DNA from: a virus
IMG/VR virus record: IMGVR_UViG_3300048014_000353
Span: 1 to 64,000 of that record
DNA length: 64,000 nucleotides
Strand: one strand, 5' to 3'
The first letter of the stretch is position 1. Each line of letters opens with the position of its first letter. The translations under genes and the position numbers were made by a program. Below the pieces are notes generated by a model. The model did not search any database. It was not told the origin of the DNA and saw nothing but the letters and a program-made list of their open reading frames with translations. Shown here piece by piece: positions 31,386 to 38,836 of the stretch.

Positions 31386-32012
31386 ATGCAGACCGTTCGC
31401 AGCGATGGGCGCCTGGAATACCTCAAGGAGCCGGACGTTCGTGCGAGGCTGGACAGGCATCACGACGCGCTTGCGAGGCTTGTCCGCGAGGCAAACGACC
31501 TCTGGGACCTCCACCTTGGAAAGCACTTCTCGCAGCCACTATCGCGGACGCGGAAGCAGTGCGTGTCGAACGCCTACTACTGCGGCGCCAAGGCCGTGTT
31601 TGGCGAGACGTCGGGCATCCGACTCGTGGAGGAGTCGGAGCGGCTCATGCTGGTAATCGACGACTCGTTCGTTGTGCGGTTCAAGTTCCTCAACCGGGGC
31701 AAGCGCACGATCAACTACCCCACGTCGGCGTCGCTCAAGATGGACGCTCAGTTGCCGATCCGTATCGCCGGGATCGAGCGCCTGCCTCGCGTTGTTCTTG
31801 GCTACACGCTCGGCGGGGTACCGCTGGCGCTCGACGGCACCTTCGTTCTGTTCGCCGTCGACAACAAGCCGATGTGGCACTACGGCATCGACGGCAAGGA
31901 CGCCGAGTCGCTTGTTCTCCCGTTCGAGGACGAAGACATGCCGGCCGAACACGAGTTTCGGATGGTGGGCGACGCGGATGAGTCCGACGAGTCTGCGAAG
32001 AAGGGCGGGTAA
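31386..32012 (+). CDS. Transposon passenger protein, 208 aa, partner of the XRE/ImmA-type gene
   Basis: Start ATG 31386. Helical N-terminus (DVRARLDRHHDALARLVREA), then a mixed part with MLVIDDSFVVRFKFLNRGKR and RLPRVVLGYTLGGVPLALDG, which could be an RNase-like or barrel fold. The acidic end is FEDEDMPAEHEF. It precedes and is probably co-transcribed with an XRE/ImmA-type gene, a pairing seen in toxin-antitoxin and phage-defence cassettes, but the fold is not recognised, so the toxin role is inference. Confidence 0.55.
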   Translation: MQTVRSDGRLEYLKEPDVRARLDRHHDALARLVREANDLWDLHLGKHFSQPLSRTRKQCVSNAYYCGAKAVFGETSGIRLVEESERLMLVIDDSFVVRFKFLNRGKRTINYPTSASLKMDAQLPIRIAGIERLPRVVLGYTLGGVPLALDGTFVLFAVDNKPMWHYGIDGKDAESLVLPFEDEDMPAEHEFRMVGDADESDESAKKGG

Positions 32013-32026
32013 CCAGGAGGCGGAAG

Positions 32027-33091
32027 ATGCCGAACGTCAACAAAGACATGCTCGTGCTCGCGCGCGAGTCGAGGCGCCTTACGCAGGAAAATCTGGCAAA
32101 GCTGGCAGGAGTTGGGCAGGGAACGATTTCAAAGGCCGAGGGCGGCTCTGGCCCAAGCGACGATCTCGTTGCTGCGTACGCGAAGCACCTCCGGTACCCG
32201 GTCGAGTTCTTCTACGAGACCCCGCCATCGACGCGGCTGCCGGTCGCCTTCTACCGGAAGAAGAGGTCGGTGGACGTGAAGCACCTTCGCGCCATCGACG
32301 CGCAAATGCGCATCTTGCGCATGCACTTGGACAAGCTCCTTCGATCGGTGGAGGCGCCTCCGATGCGGGTCCCTCTGGTGAACCTTCTCCGCGACTATCG
32401 CGGCTCGGCGAGCGACCTCGCTCAGGAGTTGCGGCTGCGGTGGCACGTGAAAAAGGGGCCTATCGAGAACATGACAAAGCTCGCCGAATCGCTCGGCGTC
32501 TTCGTCATTCGTTGGCACTTCGACACGCCGGATGTCGATGCGCTCAGCATGCACGAGGATGGCTTGCCTCCCGTCATCGTGATCGATGCAGCGATGTCGG
32601 GCGACCGCATGCGTTTCACGATCGCGCATGAACTCGCGCATATCATCATGCACCACCATCTCGCGCTCCCAGGGGCCGACTACGAAGCAGAGGCAGACGA
32701 GTTTGCGGCGGAGCTGCTGATGCCGAGGGACGAGATAAGGCCATTCCTGCGCGGACTGACCGTCGAAAAGCTCGCGCACCTGAAGGCTCACTGGCGCACC
32801 TCGATGGCGTCACTTCTACGTCGGGCCGGCGACCTGGAGGCGATCTCCGAGAGCCAGAGCGCAAAGCTCTGGTCGGTCATGTCCCACCTTGGGTTCAAGC
32901 GAAGTGAGCCCGTCGACGTTCCGCAGGAAGAGCCGACGCTCGCGAGGAACCTAGTCGCCTTCCACATGAAGCGGCTCGGCTACAGCGCGAAGGAAATGAG
33001 CTTGATGCTTCCTTGGAGCGAAGAGGAATTCGCTCGCACATATCTGGACGGCGCCACTCGCCGCGCAGGACTCCGAGTCGTGAAGTGGTGA
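32027..33091 (+). CDS. XRE-ImmA/IrrE fusion (HTH + DUF955 zinc peptidase)
   Basis: 354 residues. HTH at residues 8-60 (RESRRLTQENLAKLAGVGQG, TISKAEGGSG), a linker helix domain, and then the metallopeptidase: MRFTIAHELAHIIMHHHLAL with HELAH, followed by YEAEADEFAAELLMPRDEIR supplying the third ligand Glu. Proteins of this build are the antitoxin/regulator partners in several stress and defence cassettes, where the peptidase cleaves a repressor. It ends before a strong terminator. All catalytic residues are intact. Confidence 0.85.
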   Translation: MPNVNKDMLVLARESRRLTQENLAKLAGVGQGTISKAEGGSGPSDDLVAAYAKHLRYPVEFFYETPPSTRLPVAFYRKKRSVDVKHLRAIDAQMRILRMHLDKLLRSVEAPPMRVPLVNLLRDYRGSASDLAQELRLRWHVKKGPIENMTKLAESLGVFVIRWHFDTPDVDALSMHEDGLPPVIVIDAAMSGDRMRFTIAHELAHIIMHHHLALPGADYEAEADEFAAELLMPRDEIRPFLRGLTVEKLAHLKAHWRTSMASLLRRAGDLEAISESQSAKLWSVMSHLGFKRSEPVDVPQEEPTLARNLVAFHMKRLGYSAKEMSLMLPWSEEEFARTYLDGATRRAGLRVVKW

Positions 33092-33095
33092 AAAC

Positions 33096-33129
33096 AACGC
33101 CCGAGCGAGGTGACTCGCTCGGGCGTTTT
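33096..33129 (+). terminator. Rho-independent terminator
   Basis: AACGCCCGAGCGAG / CTCGCTCGGGCGTT (33096-33109 / 33114-33127) form a perfect 14-bp stem with a GTGA loop, then TTTT. The complement also ends in T residues, so it may work in both directions. Confidence 0.9.
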
Positions 33130-33224
33130 GGAAGCTTCGCCGTTCACTGGCGTGATTGAGGGGCTCTACATCCCGAGGCCCGCGGCTGGTACCCGCGTGG
33201 GGTTCGATTCCCGAAGCTTCCGCC
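33130..33224 (+). tRNA. tRNA-Sec-like / allo-tRNA-like gene, possible CUA anticodon
   Basis: Foldable as a long tRNA. Acceptor GGAAGCTTC (33130-33138) / GAAGCTTCC (33213-33221), 9 bp; T arm GGG-TTCGATT-CCC (33200-33212), 3 bp, so a 9+3 branch of 12 bp; long variable arm CGCGG-CTGGTAC-CCGCG (33181-33197); D arm CGTTCAC-TGGC-GTGATTG (33141-33158), long stem with one mismatch and a four-base loop, as in tRNA-Sec; discriminator G followed by CC. The anticodon loop CTCTACA (33164-33170) would give CUA, reading UAG. The anticodon stem is weak (AGGGG / TCCCG has an A-G mismatch and a G-U pair) and position 37 is C, so the anticodon and functionality are uncertain. It starts at the last T of the terminator. 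Confidence 0.5.
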
Positions 33225-33231
33225 TCCGATT

Positions 33232-33540
33232 CTAACTCCGCTTCTTCGCTTCGTCCGCCAGGATCGAAGCGCGCACGGCCATGACCGGCCCGTCCACGGG
33301 CGGCACGCCGAGGATGGCCTTGAAGCGCCGCCGCGTGCCCTCGACGAGAACGCTCCAAGCATACGCACGCGTCGCGCCGCTCGGATGCCCAGCGAGCGCG
33401 AAGACCTTCACGGCGCCCTGCCAGACGATCTCGCCCTTGAAGCGCTCGTCCACCTCGACGGTCTCGACGTAGGTCGCTGGTACCCCGTGGAGATGCTCGA
33501 CGGCCTCGCGCAGTTCGTCGATCGAAACATCGTCGTCCAT
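33232..33540 (-). CDS. Transposon passenger protein of unknown function, 102 aa
   Basis: Acidic N-terminal helix (SIDELREAVEHLHGVPATYV), beta-rich middle (FKGEIVWQGAVKVFALAGHP; AYAWSVLVEGTRRRFKAIL). No family recognised. It is transcribed from inside the right end of the transposon toward the tRNA-like gene. Confidence 0.5.
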   Translation of the reverse strand: MDDDVSIDELREAVEHLHGVPATYVETVEVDERFKGEIVWQGAVKVFALAGHPSGATRAYAWSVLVEGTRRRFKAILGVPPVDGPVMAVRASILADEAKKRS

Positions 33541-33607
33541 GCGGGCGAGTCTACGCGAGCGCGGACGATGCGCAGCGCGTCACGAAAGTTCAAAACCGAC
33601 CAGTGCC

Positions 33608-33615
33608 GGTGGTAG
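33608..33615. repeat. Target-site duplication, right copy
   Basis: GGTGGTAG, identical to 29844-29851. Confidence 0.85.
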
Positions 33616-33896
33616 CGGTCGGCGGCGTTCCTCCATTTCCGGTGCTTTGGAAAACAAGCGTCGTGATTGCCGGCGATGAGGTGGTGGCGGCCGTTGAGCC
33701 GCGGGAGGTAGTCGCGGACGAGGCGGTCGTCGAGGCTGAAGTCTCCGAGGTGGAACGTCTCGTCCTCGGGGCTCACCCGATCGTTGAACCGCGCGACCAG
33801 CGCCTCGTTCATCTCGGCCACGTCGGCAAACGGGCGGCTCGCGTACCGGATGACGGCCGCGTGGCCGTAGTGCTGGTCGGAGGTGAAGAAGATCAA
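33616..33896 (-). pseudogene. N-terminal half of the split metallophosphoesterase
   Basis: Begins MIFFTSDQHYGHAAVIRYAS (first metal ligands, D-x-H), then ETFHLGDFSLDD (GD) and LIAGNHDACFPK (GNHD), the canonical calcineurin-like phosphoesterase motifs I-III. Coding is interrupted at 33615 by the transposon; the frame runs on into it out of context. With the C-terminal half at 29560-29851 all metal-binding motifs (D-H, GD, GNHD, GHVH) are accounted for. Confidence 0.88.
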
Positions 33897-34369
33897 ACGA
33901 AGGTAGGTCCATACATTCGTCGCAGCGGCCCAATGGCTTCCAACGATTCGCTATCGAATGTCTCGGTGAAGAGTCGGTCCTTTCGAAACCAGGTGCAACG
34001 AACGGTATAGTGGCTGACGGTCTCGTACTCCCGCTCGGAGAGCGTGGCCTCGACCGTCATCCAAGGGCCTCCGGACTTCAGCTTGACGATCGCGCCGCGG
34101 CACCAGTAGGGCGGCCGCTGCTCCCCCTTGAGAGCGGGCTCGTCGCTTGACGGGCCGAACAGAAGCTTCGCGTCGGCTTCGGTGAGGAGGGCGACCACCG
34201 ACATGAGCGTGCAGTCGGCCTCGGCGAGGCGGTAGAGGATCTCTTTGTAGTTCCGCTCCTCCTTCGTGTTGAGCGAGCCGTCGCTGAGGCGCGTCTTGAC
34301 CAGACCGAAAATCGCCGGGAGCGCCGACGGCGGCGGATCCTTCACAGGTATCCTGTCGTCGCCGTCCAT
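33893..34369 (-). CDS. Protein with DUF2158-like barrel, 158 aa
   Basis: Start ATG 34369 inside an ATGA overlap. Helical N-terminus (PAIFGLVKTRLSDGSLNTKE), then WCRGAIVKLKSGGPWMTVEA, a DUF2158/YodC-like signature, ending in a beta strand with a basic patch (RCTWFRKDRLF). The N-terminus ALVALLTEADAKLLFGPSSD is unassigned. Second member of this barrel type in the window after 26361-26987. Confidence 0.55.
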   Translation of the reverse strand: MDGDDRIPVKDPPPSALPAIFGLVKTRLSDGSLNTKEERNYKEILYRLAEADCTLMSVVALLTEADAKLLFGPSSDEPALKGEQRPPYWCRGAIVKLKSGGPWMTVEATLSEREYETVSHYTVRCTWFRKDRLFTETFDSESLEAIGPLRRMYGPTFV

Positions 34370-36018
34370 CAGTCCCACCGATCCAGTTCGTACGCCTGGG
34401 TCATCCCCCTGAAGTGCGCGCGCACGCGGAGACCACCCCCGCCGCCCGGTTTTTGCAGCGCGATCCCGCACGCGGTCGCCGACGTCGCCCCGGCGATCGT
34501 CTTGGTGCGCGAGTACGCCTCGAGCACCGCGCGCATCCCGTGGTACTCGCTCTTCAGAATCTCGGGCAAGAGCCCGAGGCCACAGTCTGCGCTCCGCAGA
34601 TCGCGCGCGCCTCGCAGAACGAAGAAAGCTCCCTCGCCGCGGTTGGTGAGATCACTCGTCCAGCACGACGGCTGCAACGTGACGCACTCCACCTCGGTCC
34701 AAGCTCCGGGCGTGAGGTTGAACGTGTGCGCCGGCGAGCCTCGGAGGTGGAAGTACCAACTCACCGGGTTGCGCTTCTCCGTGTGGTCCCACTGGAGGAT
34801 GGGAGGCGCCTCCGGATCGACAGCGGTCACGAACGCGAAGAACGGCGCCGGCATCGAAGGCGTGAGGACCTCGATGCGTTCGGCGTCCGGGAGCACGGTC
34901 CGCGCGAACTTCTCCCACGTGAGCACCTGCGGAGCGGTGACCTCGAGCGGCGCGTTGGCCGCCTTCGCCTTCTTCAGGTGCCCGAAGAGCCCGGCGTCTG
35001 CCGCCGCCGTGGCTGGCGGACCGGGCCGCCAGAGCGCGTGCGGGAGCACGTCCTCGAGCAGAGCGTACCGACGCGCGAAGGCGCCGCCGCTGGCGAGCAT
35101 CGCCATCTGCCGTTCGGCCGCCGCGATCTGCCCGTCGGTGGGGGCCGCCTGCGGCCGCCGGTACTGCGCGGGGTTCATCTTCCCGTCGAACGCGCTCTTG
35201 ATGTCCGCGGCCGACTTGTTCGCCGCGAGATCGTCGAGCAACGTTCCGATCATCGTCGTCCGAACGTGGCAGAAGCCTGCGGGCGCGGTCGCCACCGCGC
35301 GCCACACGAGGTTCTCGCGGCGCGTCCGGTCCGCGGTCGCCTTCCGAGCGTTCTGCAGCGCGAGCAGCCACTCGGCGACCGCGATGCACGACTCTGAGCG
35401 GTACAGGTCCCCGCGCGTGAGGAGGGCGTGGGCCTTCTCGACGAGCTCCAGCGGGTACTCCCCGAGCGCCCGGGAGAGCGTCTGAAAGTCCTGGCCCTTC
35501 TCGGCCATCGCTTGGTCGGCTGAATGGATCGATCCACGGTAGATGCGGTCGAAGCCGGGCTCGACGTGCATGTGGTGCCAGACGCCCCCCTCGGCTTTGG
35601 GGCTCGCGTTCGCCGGGAGCCCCCACACTTTCTCACTCGAAAGGAACACGCCGCGGACGAGCGCGCGGGACACGCGGGTGCGCACAGCGCGGATCGAGGT
35701 CGAGAAGAACGGCGGAGGAATCGCCATGCTCCAGAGGAGCGACGTGGTTTCACCCTTCTCGTCGATGCGGACGAGGCCCCCGAAGTGGTCGACAAAGCGA
35801 CGGCACGCGCGACACTCGTAGTGCGCGCGCCGGTACGCAGGCAGCACTCCGAGGAAGAGATCGTACAGACCGACCCCCATGCTGGTCGTGAACAAGGGCT
35901 CGTCTTTGGGAACGTTCCCCAGCCGCAACGCGTTGAGCAGGAGCGTGAGGAGGTGCTGGTAGTCCTCGTCTTCGCTCGAGTGGCGGGTGTCGGCCGCGAG
36001 AGATCCGATCGTCGTCAT
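34369..36018 (-). CDS. Large conserved phage protein of unknown function, 549 aa
   Basis: Start ATG 36018 follows GGAGAGG. It has YECRACRRFVDHFGGLVRID (zinc-like CxxC), VWHHMHVEPGFDRIYRGSIH, LVWRAVATAPAGFCHVRTTM and, near the end, LGLLPEILKSEYHGMRAVLE. No enzyme motif that I can name. It heads a group of co-directional genes upstream of the split phosphoesterase. Confidence 0.6.
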   Translation of the reverse strand: MTTIGSLAADTRHSSEDEDYQHLLTLLLNALRLGNVPKDEPLFTTSMGVGLYDLFLGVLPAYRRAHYECRACRRFVDHFGGLVRIDEKGETTSLLWSMAIPPPFFSTSIRAVRTRVSRALVRGVFLSSEKVWGLPANASPKAEGGVWHHMHVEPGFDRIYRGSIHSADQAMAEKGQDFQTLSRALGEYPLELVEKAHALLTRGDLYRSESCIAVAEWLLALQNARKATADRTRRENLVWRAVATAPAGFCHVRTTMIGTLLDDLAANKSAADIKSAFDGKMNPAQYRRPQAAPTDGQIAAAERQMAMLASGGAFARRYALLEDVLPHALWRPGPPATAAADAGLFGHLKKAKAANAPLEVTAPQVLTWEKFARTVLPDAERIEVLTPSMPAPFFAFVTAVDPEAPPILQWDHTEKRNPVSWYFHLRGSPAHTFNLTPGAWTEVECVTLQPSCWTSDLTNRGEGAFFVLRGARDLRSADCGLGLLPEILKSEYHGMRAVLEAYSRTKTIAGATSATACGIALQKPGGGGGLRVRAHFRGMTQAYELDRWD

Positions 36019-36123
36019 GGTGCGCCTCTCCGTCGTTCCCACGAGATAGCGCGCGCAAGGCGAGGCCGTCGATTCGGTACTCCATGGGCCGCGGTCGAAT
36101 CTCGCCCGGGGGCAGGGGAGGGG

Positions 36124-36222
36124 TCACCTCAGGACGAGGTTTTGGTCTTCGAGCTGTCGAACCCGCATGCGGGGTTCCTCGACCTGGGCTTCGAGCGACT
36201 GCACCTGCCGATGCAGGCGCAC
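36124..36222 (-). CDS. Very small coiled-coil ORF
   Basis: 32 residues from GTG 36222, eight bases after the upstream stop: VRLHRQVQSLEAQVEEPRMR, VRQLEDQNLVLR. The perfect heptad pattern and the tight spacing make coding plausible, but such a short ORF could be chance. Confidence 0.35.
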   Translation of the reverse strand: MRLHRQVQSLEAQVEEPRMRVRQLEDQNLVLR

Positions 36223-36227
36223 GACGT

Positions 36228-36473
36228 CTAAGCCTTCTCGGTGGTGATGGCCTTGACCTTCGGCTCGCCGACCGTCTCGACCCGTGGGCAATTCTTAGGC
36301 GCTATGCCGTTCGACCAGCCGTCCACCGCCAGCGCGGAGCGCAGAACACCAAGTGCGCTCTCCTTGGCCTGCTTGTGCACCTGCGCGACGGTGCAGTCCT
36401 CGCCCCACGAGTCCGGCACCTGGATACGAAGGGTGACGTCGACCGTCGCGTAGGCTGAGACCTTGCCGCTCAC
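36228..36473 (-). CDS. Hypothetical protein, 81 aa
   Basis: From GTG 36473, overlapping the upstream stop (GTGA). N-terminal beta strand (YATVDVTLRIQVPDSWGEDC) followed by a helix (VAQVHKQAKESALGVLRSAL), an alpha/beta pattern of small phage proteins. No family recognised. Confidence 0.5.
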   Translation of the reverse strand: MSGKVSAYATVDVTLRIQVPDSWGEDCTVAQVHKQAKESALGVLRSALAVDGWSNGIAPKNCPRVETVGEPKVKAITTEKA

Positions 36474-36955
36474 GGCGCCTCCGTTGCACCGGTCGGCTCC
36501 GAAGCCGCCGCGTCGAGGTCCGCCAGGTATTTCCGCATCAGCGCGATGTCCTGCTCCCGAAAGACCACGTGCAGCCGCGCGTCGCCTCCGAGGTGGAAGA
36601 TCTCCTTGCCGGTCTGCGTGATCTCGATCACCCCTCCGAGCTCGCGGTAGGTGTCGAGCGTCTGCTGGAAGCAGAGCCGGTTGTAGACGCGCTCCCCCAG
36701 CGTCGGGCACGACTTGATCAGCTCGTTGTATCCGACGAGCGTGGCGAGGCACCGGTGCCGGATGATTTGCTCTCGACGTTTTGCGTCGTCGGCCGTGGCT
36801 TCCTCGAAGAGATCGGGCGCGTTCTCTCCCAAGAGAATCGCCAGCGCTTTCTGGTCCTCTGACGAGAGCGCCTCACTGCGCGGGCTGCTCGCGAGGTAGG
36901 CAAGCCGCGCGCGCTGTTCCGGGCTCAGGGTCGTCGCAGGCTTGTCATCCAGCAT
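36470..36955 (-). CDS. Hypothetical protein, 161 aa
   Basis: ATG 36955 with GGAGG nine bases upstream. Acidic helical N-terminus (SSEDQKALAILLGENAPDLF), then RCLATLVGYNELIKSCPTLG and RLCFQQTLDTYRELGGVIEI; a winged-helix-like fold is possible. It overlaps its neighbours on both sides. Confidence 0.5.
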   Translation of the reverse strand: MLDDKPATTLSPEQRARLAYLASSPRSEALSSEDQKALAILLGENAPDLFEEATADDAKRREQIIRHRCLATLVGYNELIKSCPTLGERVYNRLCFQQTLDTYRELGGVIEITQTGKEIFHLGGDARLHVVFREQDIALMRKYLADLDAAASEPTGATEAP

Positions 36956-37376
36956 GGTCCAGCCTCCGGGACGTGTCGCGTTCGGGGGAAAGGTCGCGCG
37001 TCGAGATGCGCTCCGCCCCCGCGGGCACGTCTTGCTCGCTTCCGAGAACGTGTACGCCGTAGCCAATAGGAGCCGCACGCGAAATCAGGTCGACGACCGC
37101 CATCGTTCCGACGACCTCGTCGCAGACGACGTAGAGCGAGCCCCATTCCTCGTCGTGCGCGCTCACGAAGAGCGACCGGACCCCTGGGACCTTCGCGAGC
37201 CCGTGGAACCGTCGCTGCATGCGTTCGCTGGCGCGTGCGCGGTCGGACTCGGGCACCGCCTCGGCGCGGAGCTCGGCGGTCAACGCTCGGCGCGTGAGCA
37301 CCAGCGCGCGCCACCGAAGGGCGACGCTCGCGGTCCAGAACAAGACCCCGATCGCGAAAAGCACCCATGCGCTCAT
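36945..37376 (-). CDS. Membrane-anchored protein, 143 aa
   Basis: N-terminal transmembrane helix (WVLFAIGVLFWTASVALRW), then a cytoplasmic coiled coil and a globular domain (GSLYVVCDEVVGTMAVVDLI). Its ATG overlaps the DnaB stop. Function unknown; its position in the replication operon could mean anchoring. Confidence 0.55.
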   Translation of the reverse strand: MSAWVLFAIGVLFWTASVALRWRALVLTRRALTAELRAEAVPESDRARASERMQRRFHGLAKVPGVRSLFVSAHDEEWGSLYVVCDEVVGTMAVVDLISRAAPIGYGVHVLGSEQDVPAGAERISTRDLSPERDTSRRLDHAG

Positions 37377-38836
37377 CGGTCGTCGTCCTGGCGTTCGTAA
37401 TACTCGCCCTCGGGCAGATCCTCGAAGCGGGTGTACCGCGCGTCGAACTTCACCTTGACCGTGTCGGTCGCGCCGCTGCGTTGCTTGGCGACGATGATCT
37501 CCGCGACCCCCGGCTCCTTCGACTTTTCCTTCATGTAGTAGTCGTCGCGGTAGAGAAGGACGACGTTGTCGGCGTCCTGTTCAATGGCGCCCGATTCACG
37601 GAGGTCTGCTAGACCAGGTCGCTTGTCACCGCGCGACTCGGTCCCGCGATTGAGCTGGGAGAGCACCACGAACGGAAGGTTGCTCTCCTTCGCGAGCCCC
37701 TTCAGCCCTCGGGTGAGGGCCGAGATCTGCTGCTCGCGATTGTCCTCGTCCCCCGGCGCCATGAGCTGCAGATAGTCGATGACGACCAGGCCCAGCCCTT
37801 TGGGGAGTCGGGCGCGGTCGGCCTCGCTCGCGCGCTCATAGATCCGCGCGATCTCCGCTTGCTTCCGTCGCACGCGCGCCCGGATATCGAGCAGCCCCAT
37901 CGACGGCTTGTCGTCCACCCAGATGGGGAGCCTGGAAAGCTCGAGCGCCGCCGCCGACCAGCGTTCCCATTCGGTAGGATTGAAAATTCCCGTCCGAAGT
38001 TTCGACCAGTCCGCACGCCCACGGGCGCACGCCATGCGGTTGCAGATCTGGTCGGCCGGCATCTCGAGCGAGAAGAAGAGGACGCCCGCCGGCGGGCACT
38101 TGTGCGCGAGGTCCCCCTCGGCCACGTGGACCGCGATCTGCGCCGCATAGGAGGTCTTACCGAGCCCCGGCCGCGCGGCGACGATCGTGAGGTCCTTGTC
38201 ATGGAGACCGGAGGTCAAGCGGTCGAGTCGTGCCAGGCCGGTCGCTCGACCCGAAATCATGCGACCGCTCCCGGAAGTCTCGAGGATCTTCTTGCCGCTC
38301 GCCTTCAGCACGGCCTTGATATGAAAGCTGGTCTCGACCTGTCCCTCGTGCGCGATGGCGTAGATGCCGCTCTCGGCGCGTTCGATGTACTCGGCGGCGT
38401 TCTGCGACTCGACGTAGCCGCGGGCGGCGATCTGCTGGCACTCGAGGATGAGGCACCGGATGCGGTACTTGTCGGCGACGATGTTCGCGAGCGCGGGCGC
38501 GGTGTTGGCCGAATGCGCGGTCGTGAGCACCGTGCCCAGGTACGGCATTCCCCCCACCTGCGCGAGGCGGTCGCGGTCCTTCAGCCACGAACTCACCGTG
38601 ACCGCGTCGAACTTCTGCCCCTTGCCCCAAAAATCGAGGCAGGCCTCGGCGATGCGCCGGTTGGCCTCGTCGTAGAACATCTCCGGTCGAACGATGTCGG
38701 CGGCGAGGTCCACGAAGGCGTTGTCCACGAGCCAGAGATTCAGAAGCGCTCGCTCGGCGACCACGTCGTTCGGCGGCACGCGCCCCTCGAACGTGGCCGG
38801 GACCACATGCGGTACTTCTCGGCGGGCGTCACGCAT
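37373..38836 (-). CDS. dnaB: Replicative DNA helicase DnaB
   Basis: 487 residues from ATG 38836. DnaB N-terminal domain (PNDVVAERALLNLWLVDNAF; YDEANRRIAEACLDFW) and RecA-type helicase domain: Walker A AARPGLGKTSYAAQ, LFFSLEMPADQICNR, Walker B LGLVVIDYLQLM, then VVLSQLNRGTESR and the final LRESGAIEQDADNVVLLYRD. All expected motifs are present; probably phage replisome helicase. The neighbour at 38829-39845 is the likely loader/organiser. Confidence 0.93.
   Translation of the reverse strand: MRDARREVPHVVPATFEGRVPPNDVVAERALLNLWLVDNAFVDLAADIVRPEMFYDEANRRIAEACLDFWGKGQKFDAVTVSSWLKDRDRLAQVGGMPYLGTVLTTAHSANTAPALANIVADKYRIRCLILECQQIAARGYVESQNAAEYIERAESGIYAIAHEGQVETSFHIKAVLKASGKKILETSGSGRMISGRATGLARLDRLTSGLHDKDLTIVAARPGLGKTSYAAQIAVHVAEGDLAHKCPPAGVLFFSLEMPADQICNRMACARGRADWSKLRTGIFNPTEWERWSAAALELSRLPIWVDDKPSMGLLDIRARVRRKQAEIARIYERASEADRARLPKGLGLVVIDYLQLMAPGDEDNREQQISALTRGLKGLAKESNLPFVVLSQLNRGTESRGDKRPGLADLRESGAIEQDADNVVLLYRDDYYMKEKSKEPGVAEIIVAKQRSGATDTVKVKFDARYTRFEDLPEGEYYERQDDDR

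Larger units (their letters stand above)
29852..33607. mobile_element. Transposon of 3,756 bp with IS1-like transposase and passenger genes
   Basis: Ends in perfect 19-bp inverted repeats: GGCACTGGTCGGTTTTGAA (29852-29870) and TTCAAAACCGACCAGTGCC (33589-33607), flanked by the 8-bp duplication GGTGGTAG. It interrupts a metallophosphoesterase gene that can be rejoined in frame. Contents: HTH protein, ribbon-helix-helix protein plus DDE transposase operon, an unknown gene with an XRE/ImmA-type gene, a terminator, a tRNA-Sec-like gene and one unknown minus-strand gene. Perfect ends and duplication show a recent insertion. Confidence 0.9.

Noticed and set aside
29560-33896. Two separate phosphoesterase genes
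   Set aside because: The motifs are complementary, not duplicated, and the boundaries coincide with transposon ends and the target duplication, so they are two halves of one gene.
36018-36127. A further short minus-strand ORF starting GTG 36127 (EYRIDGLALRALSRGND)
   Set aside because: It runs out of frame about 270 bases into the large gene at 34369-36018, with shadow-frame composition after the first 30 codons; the evidence is insufficient.
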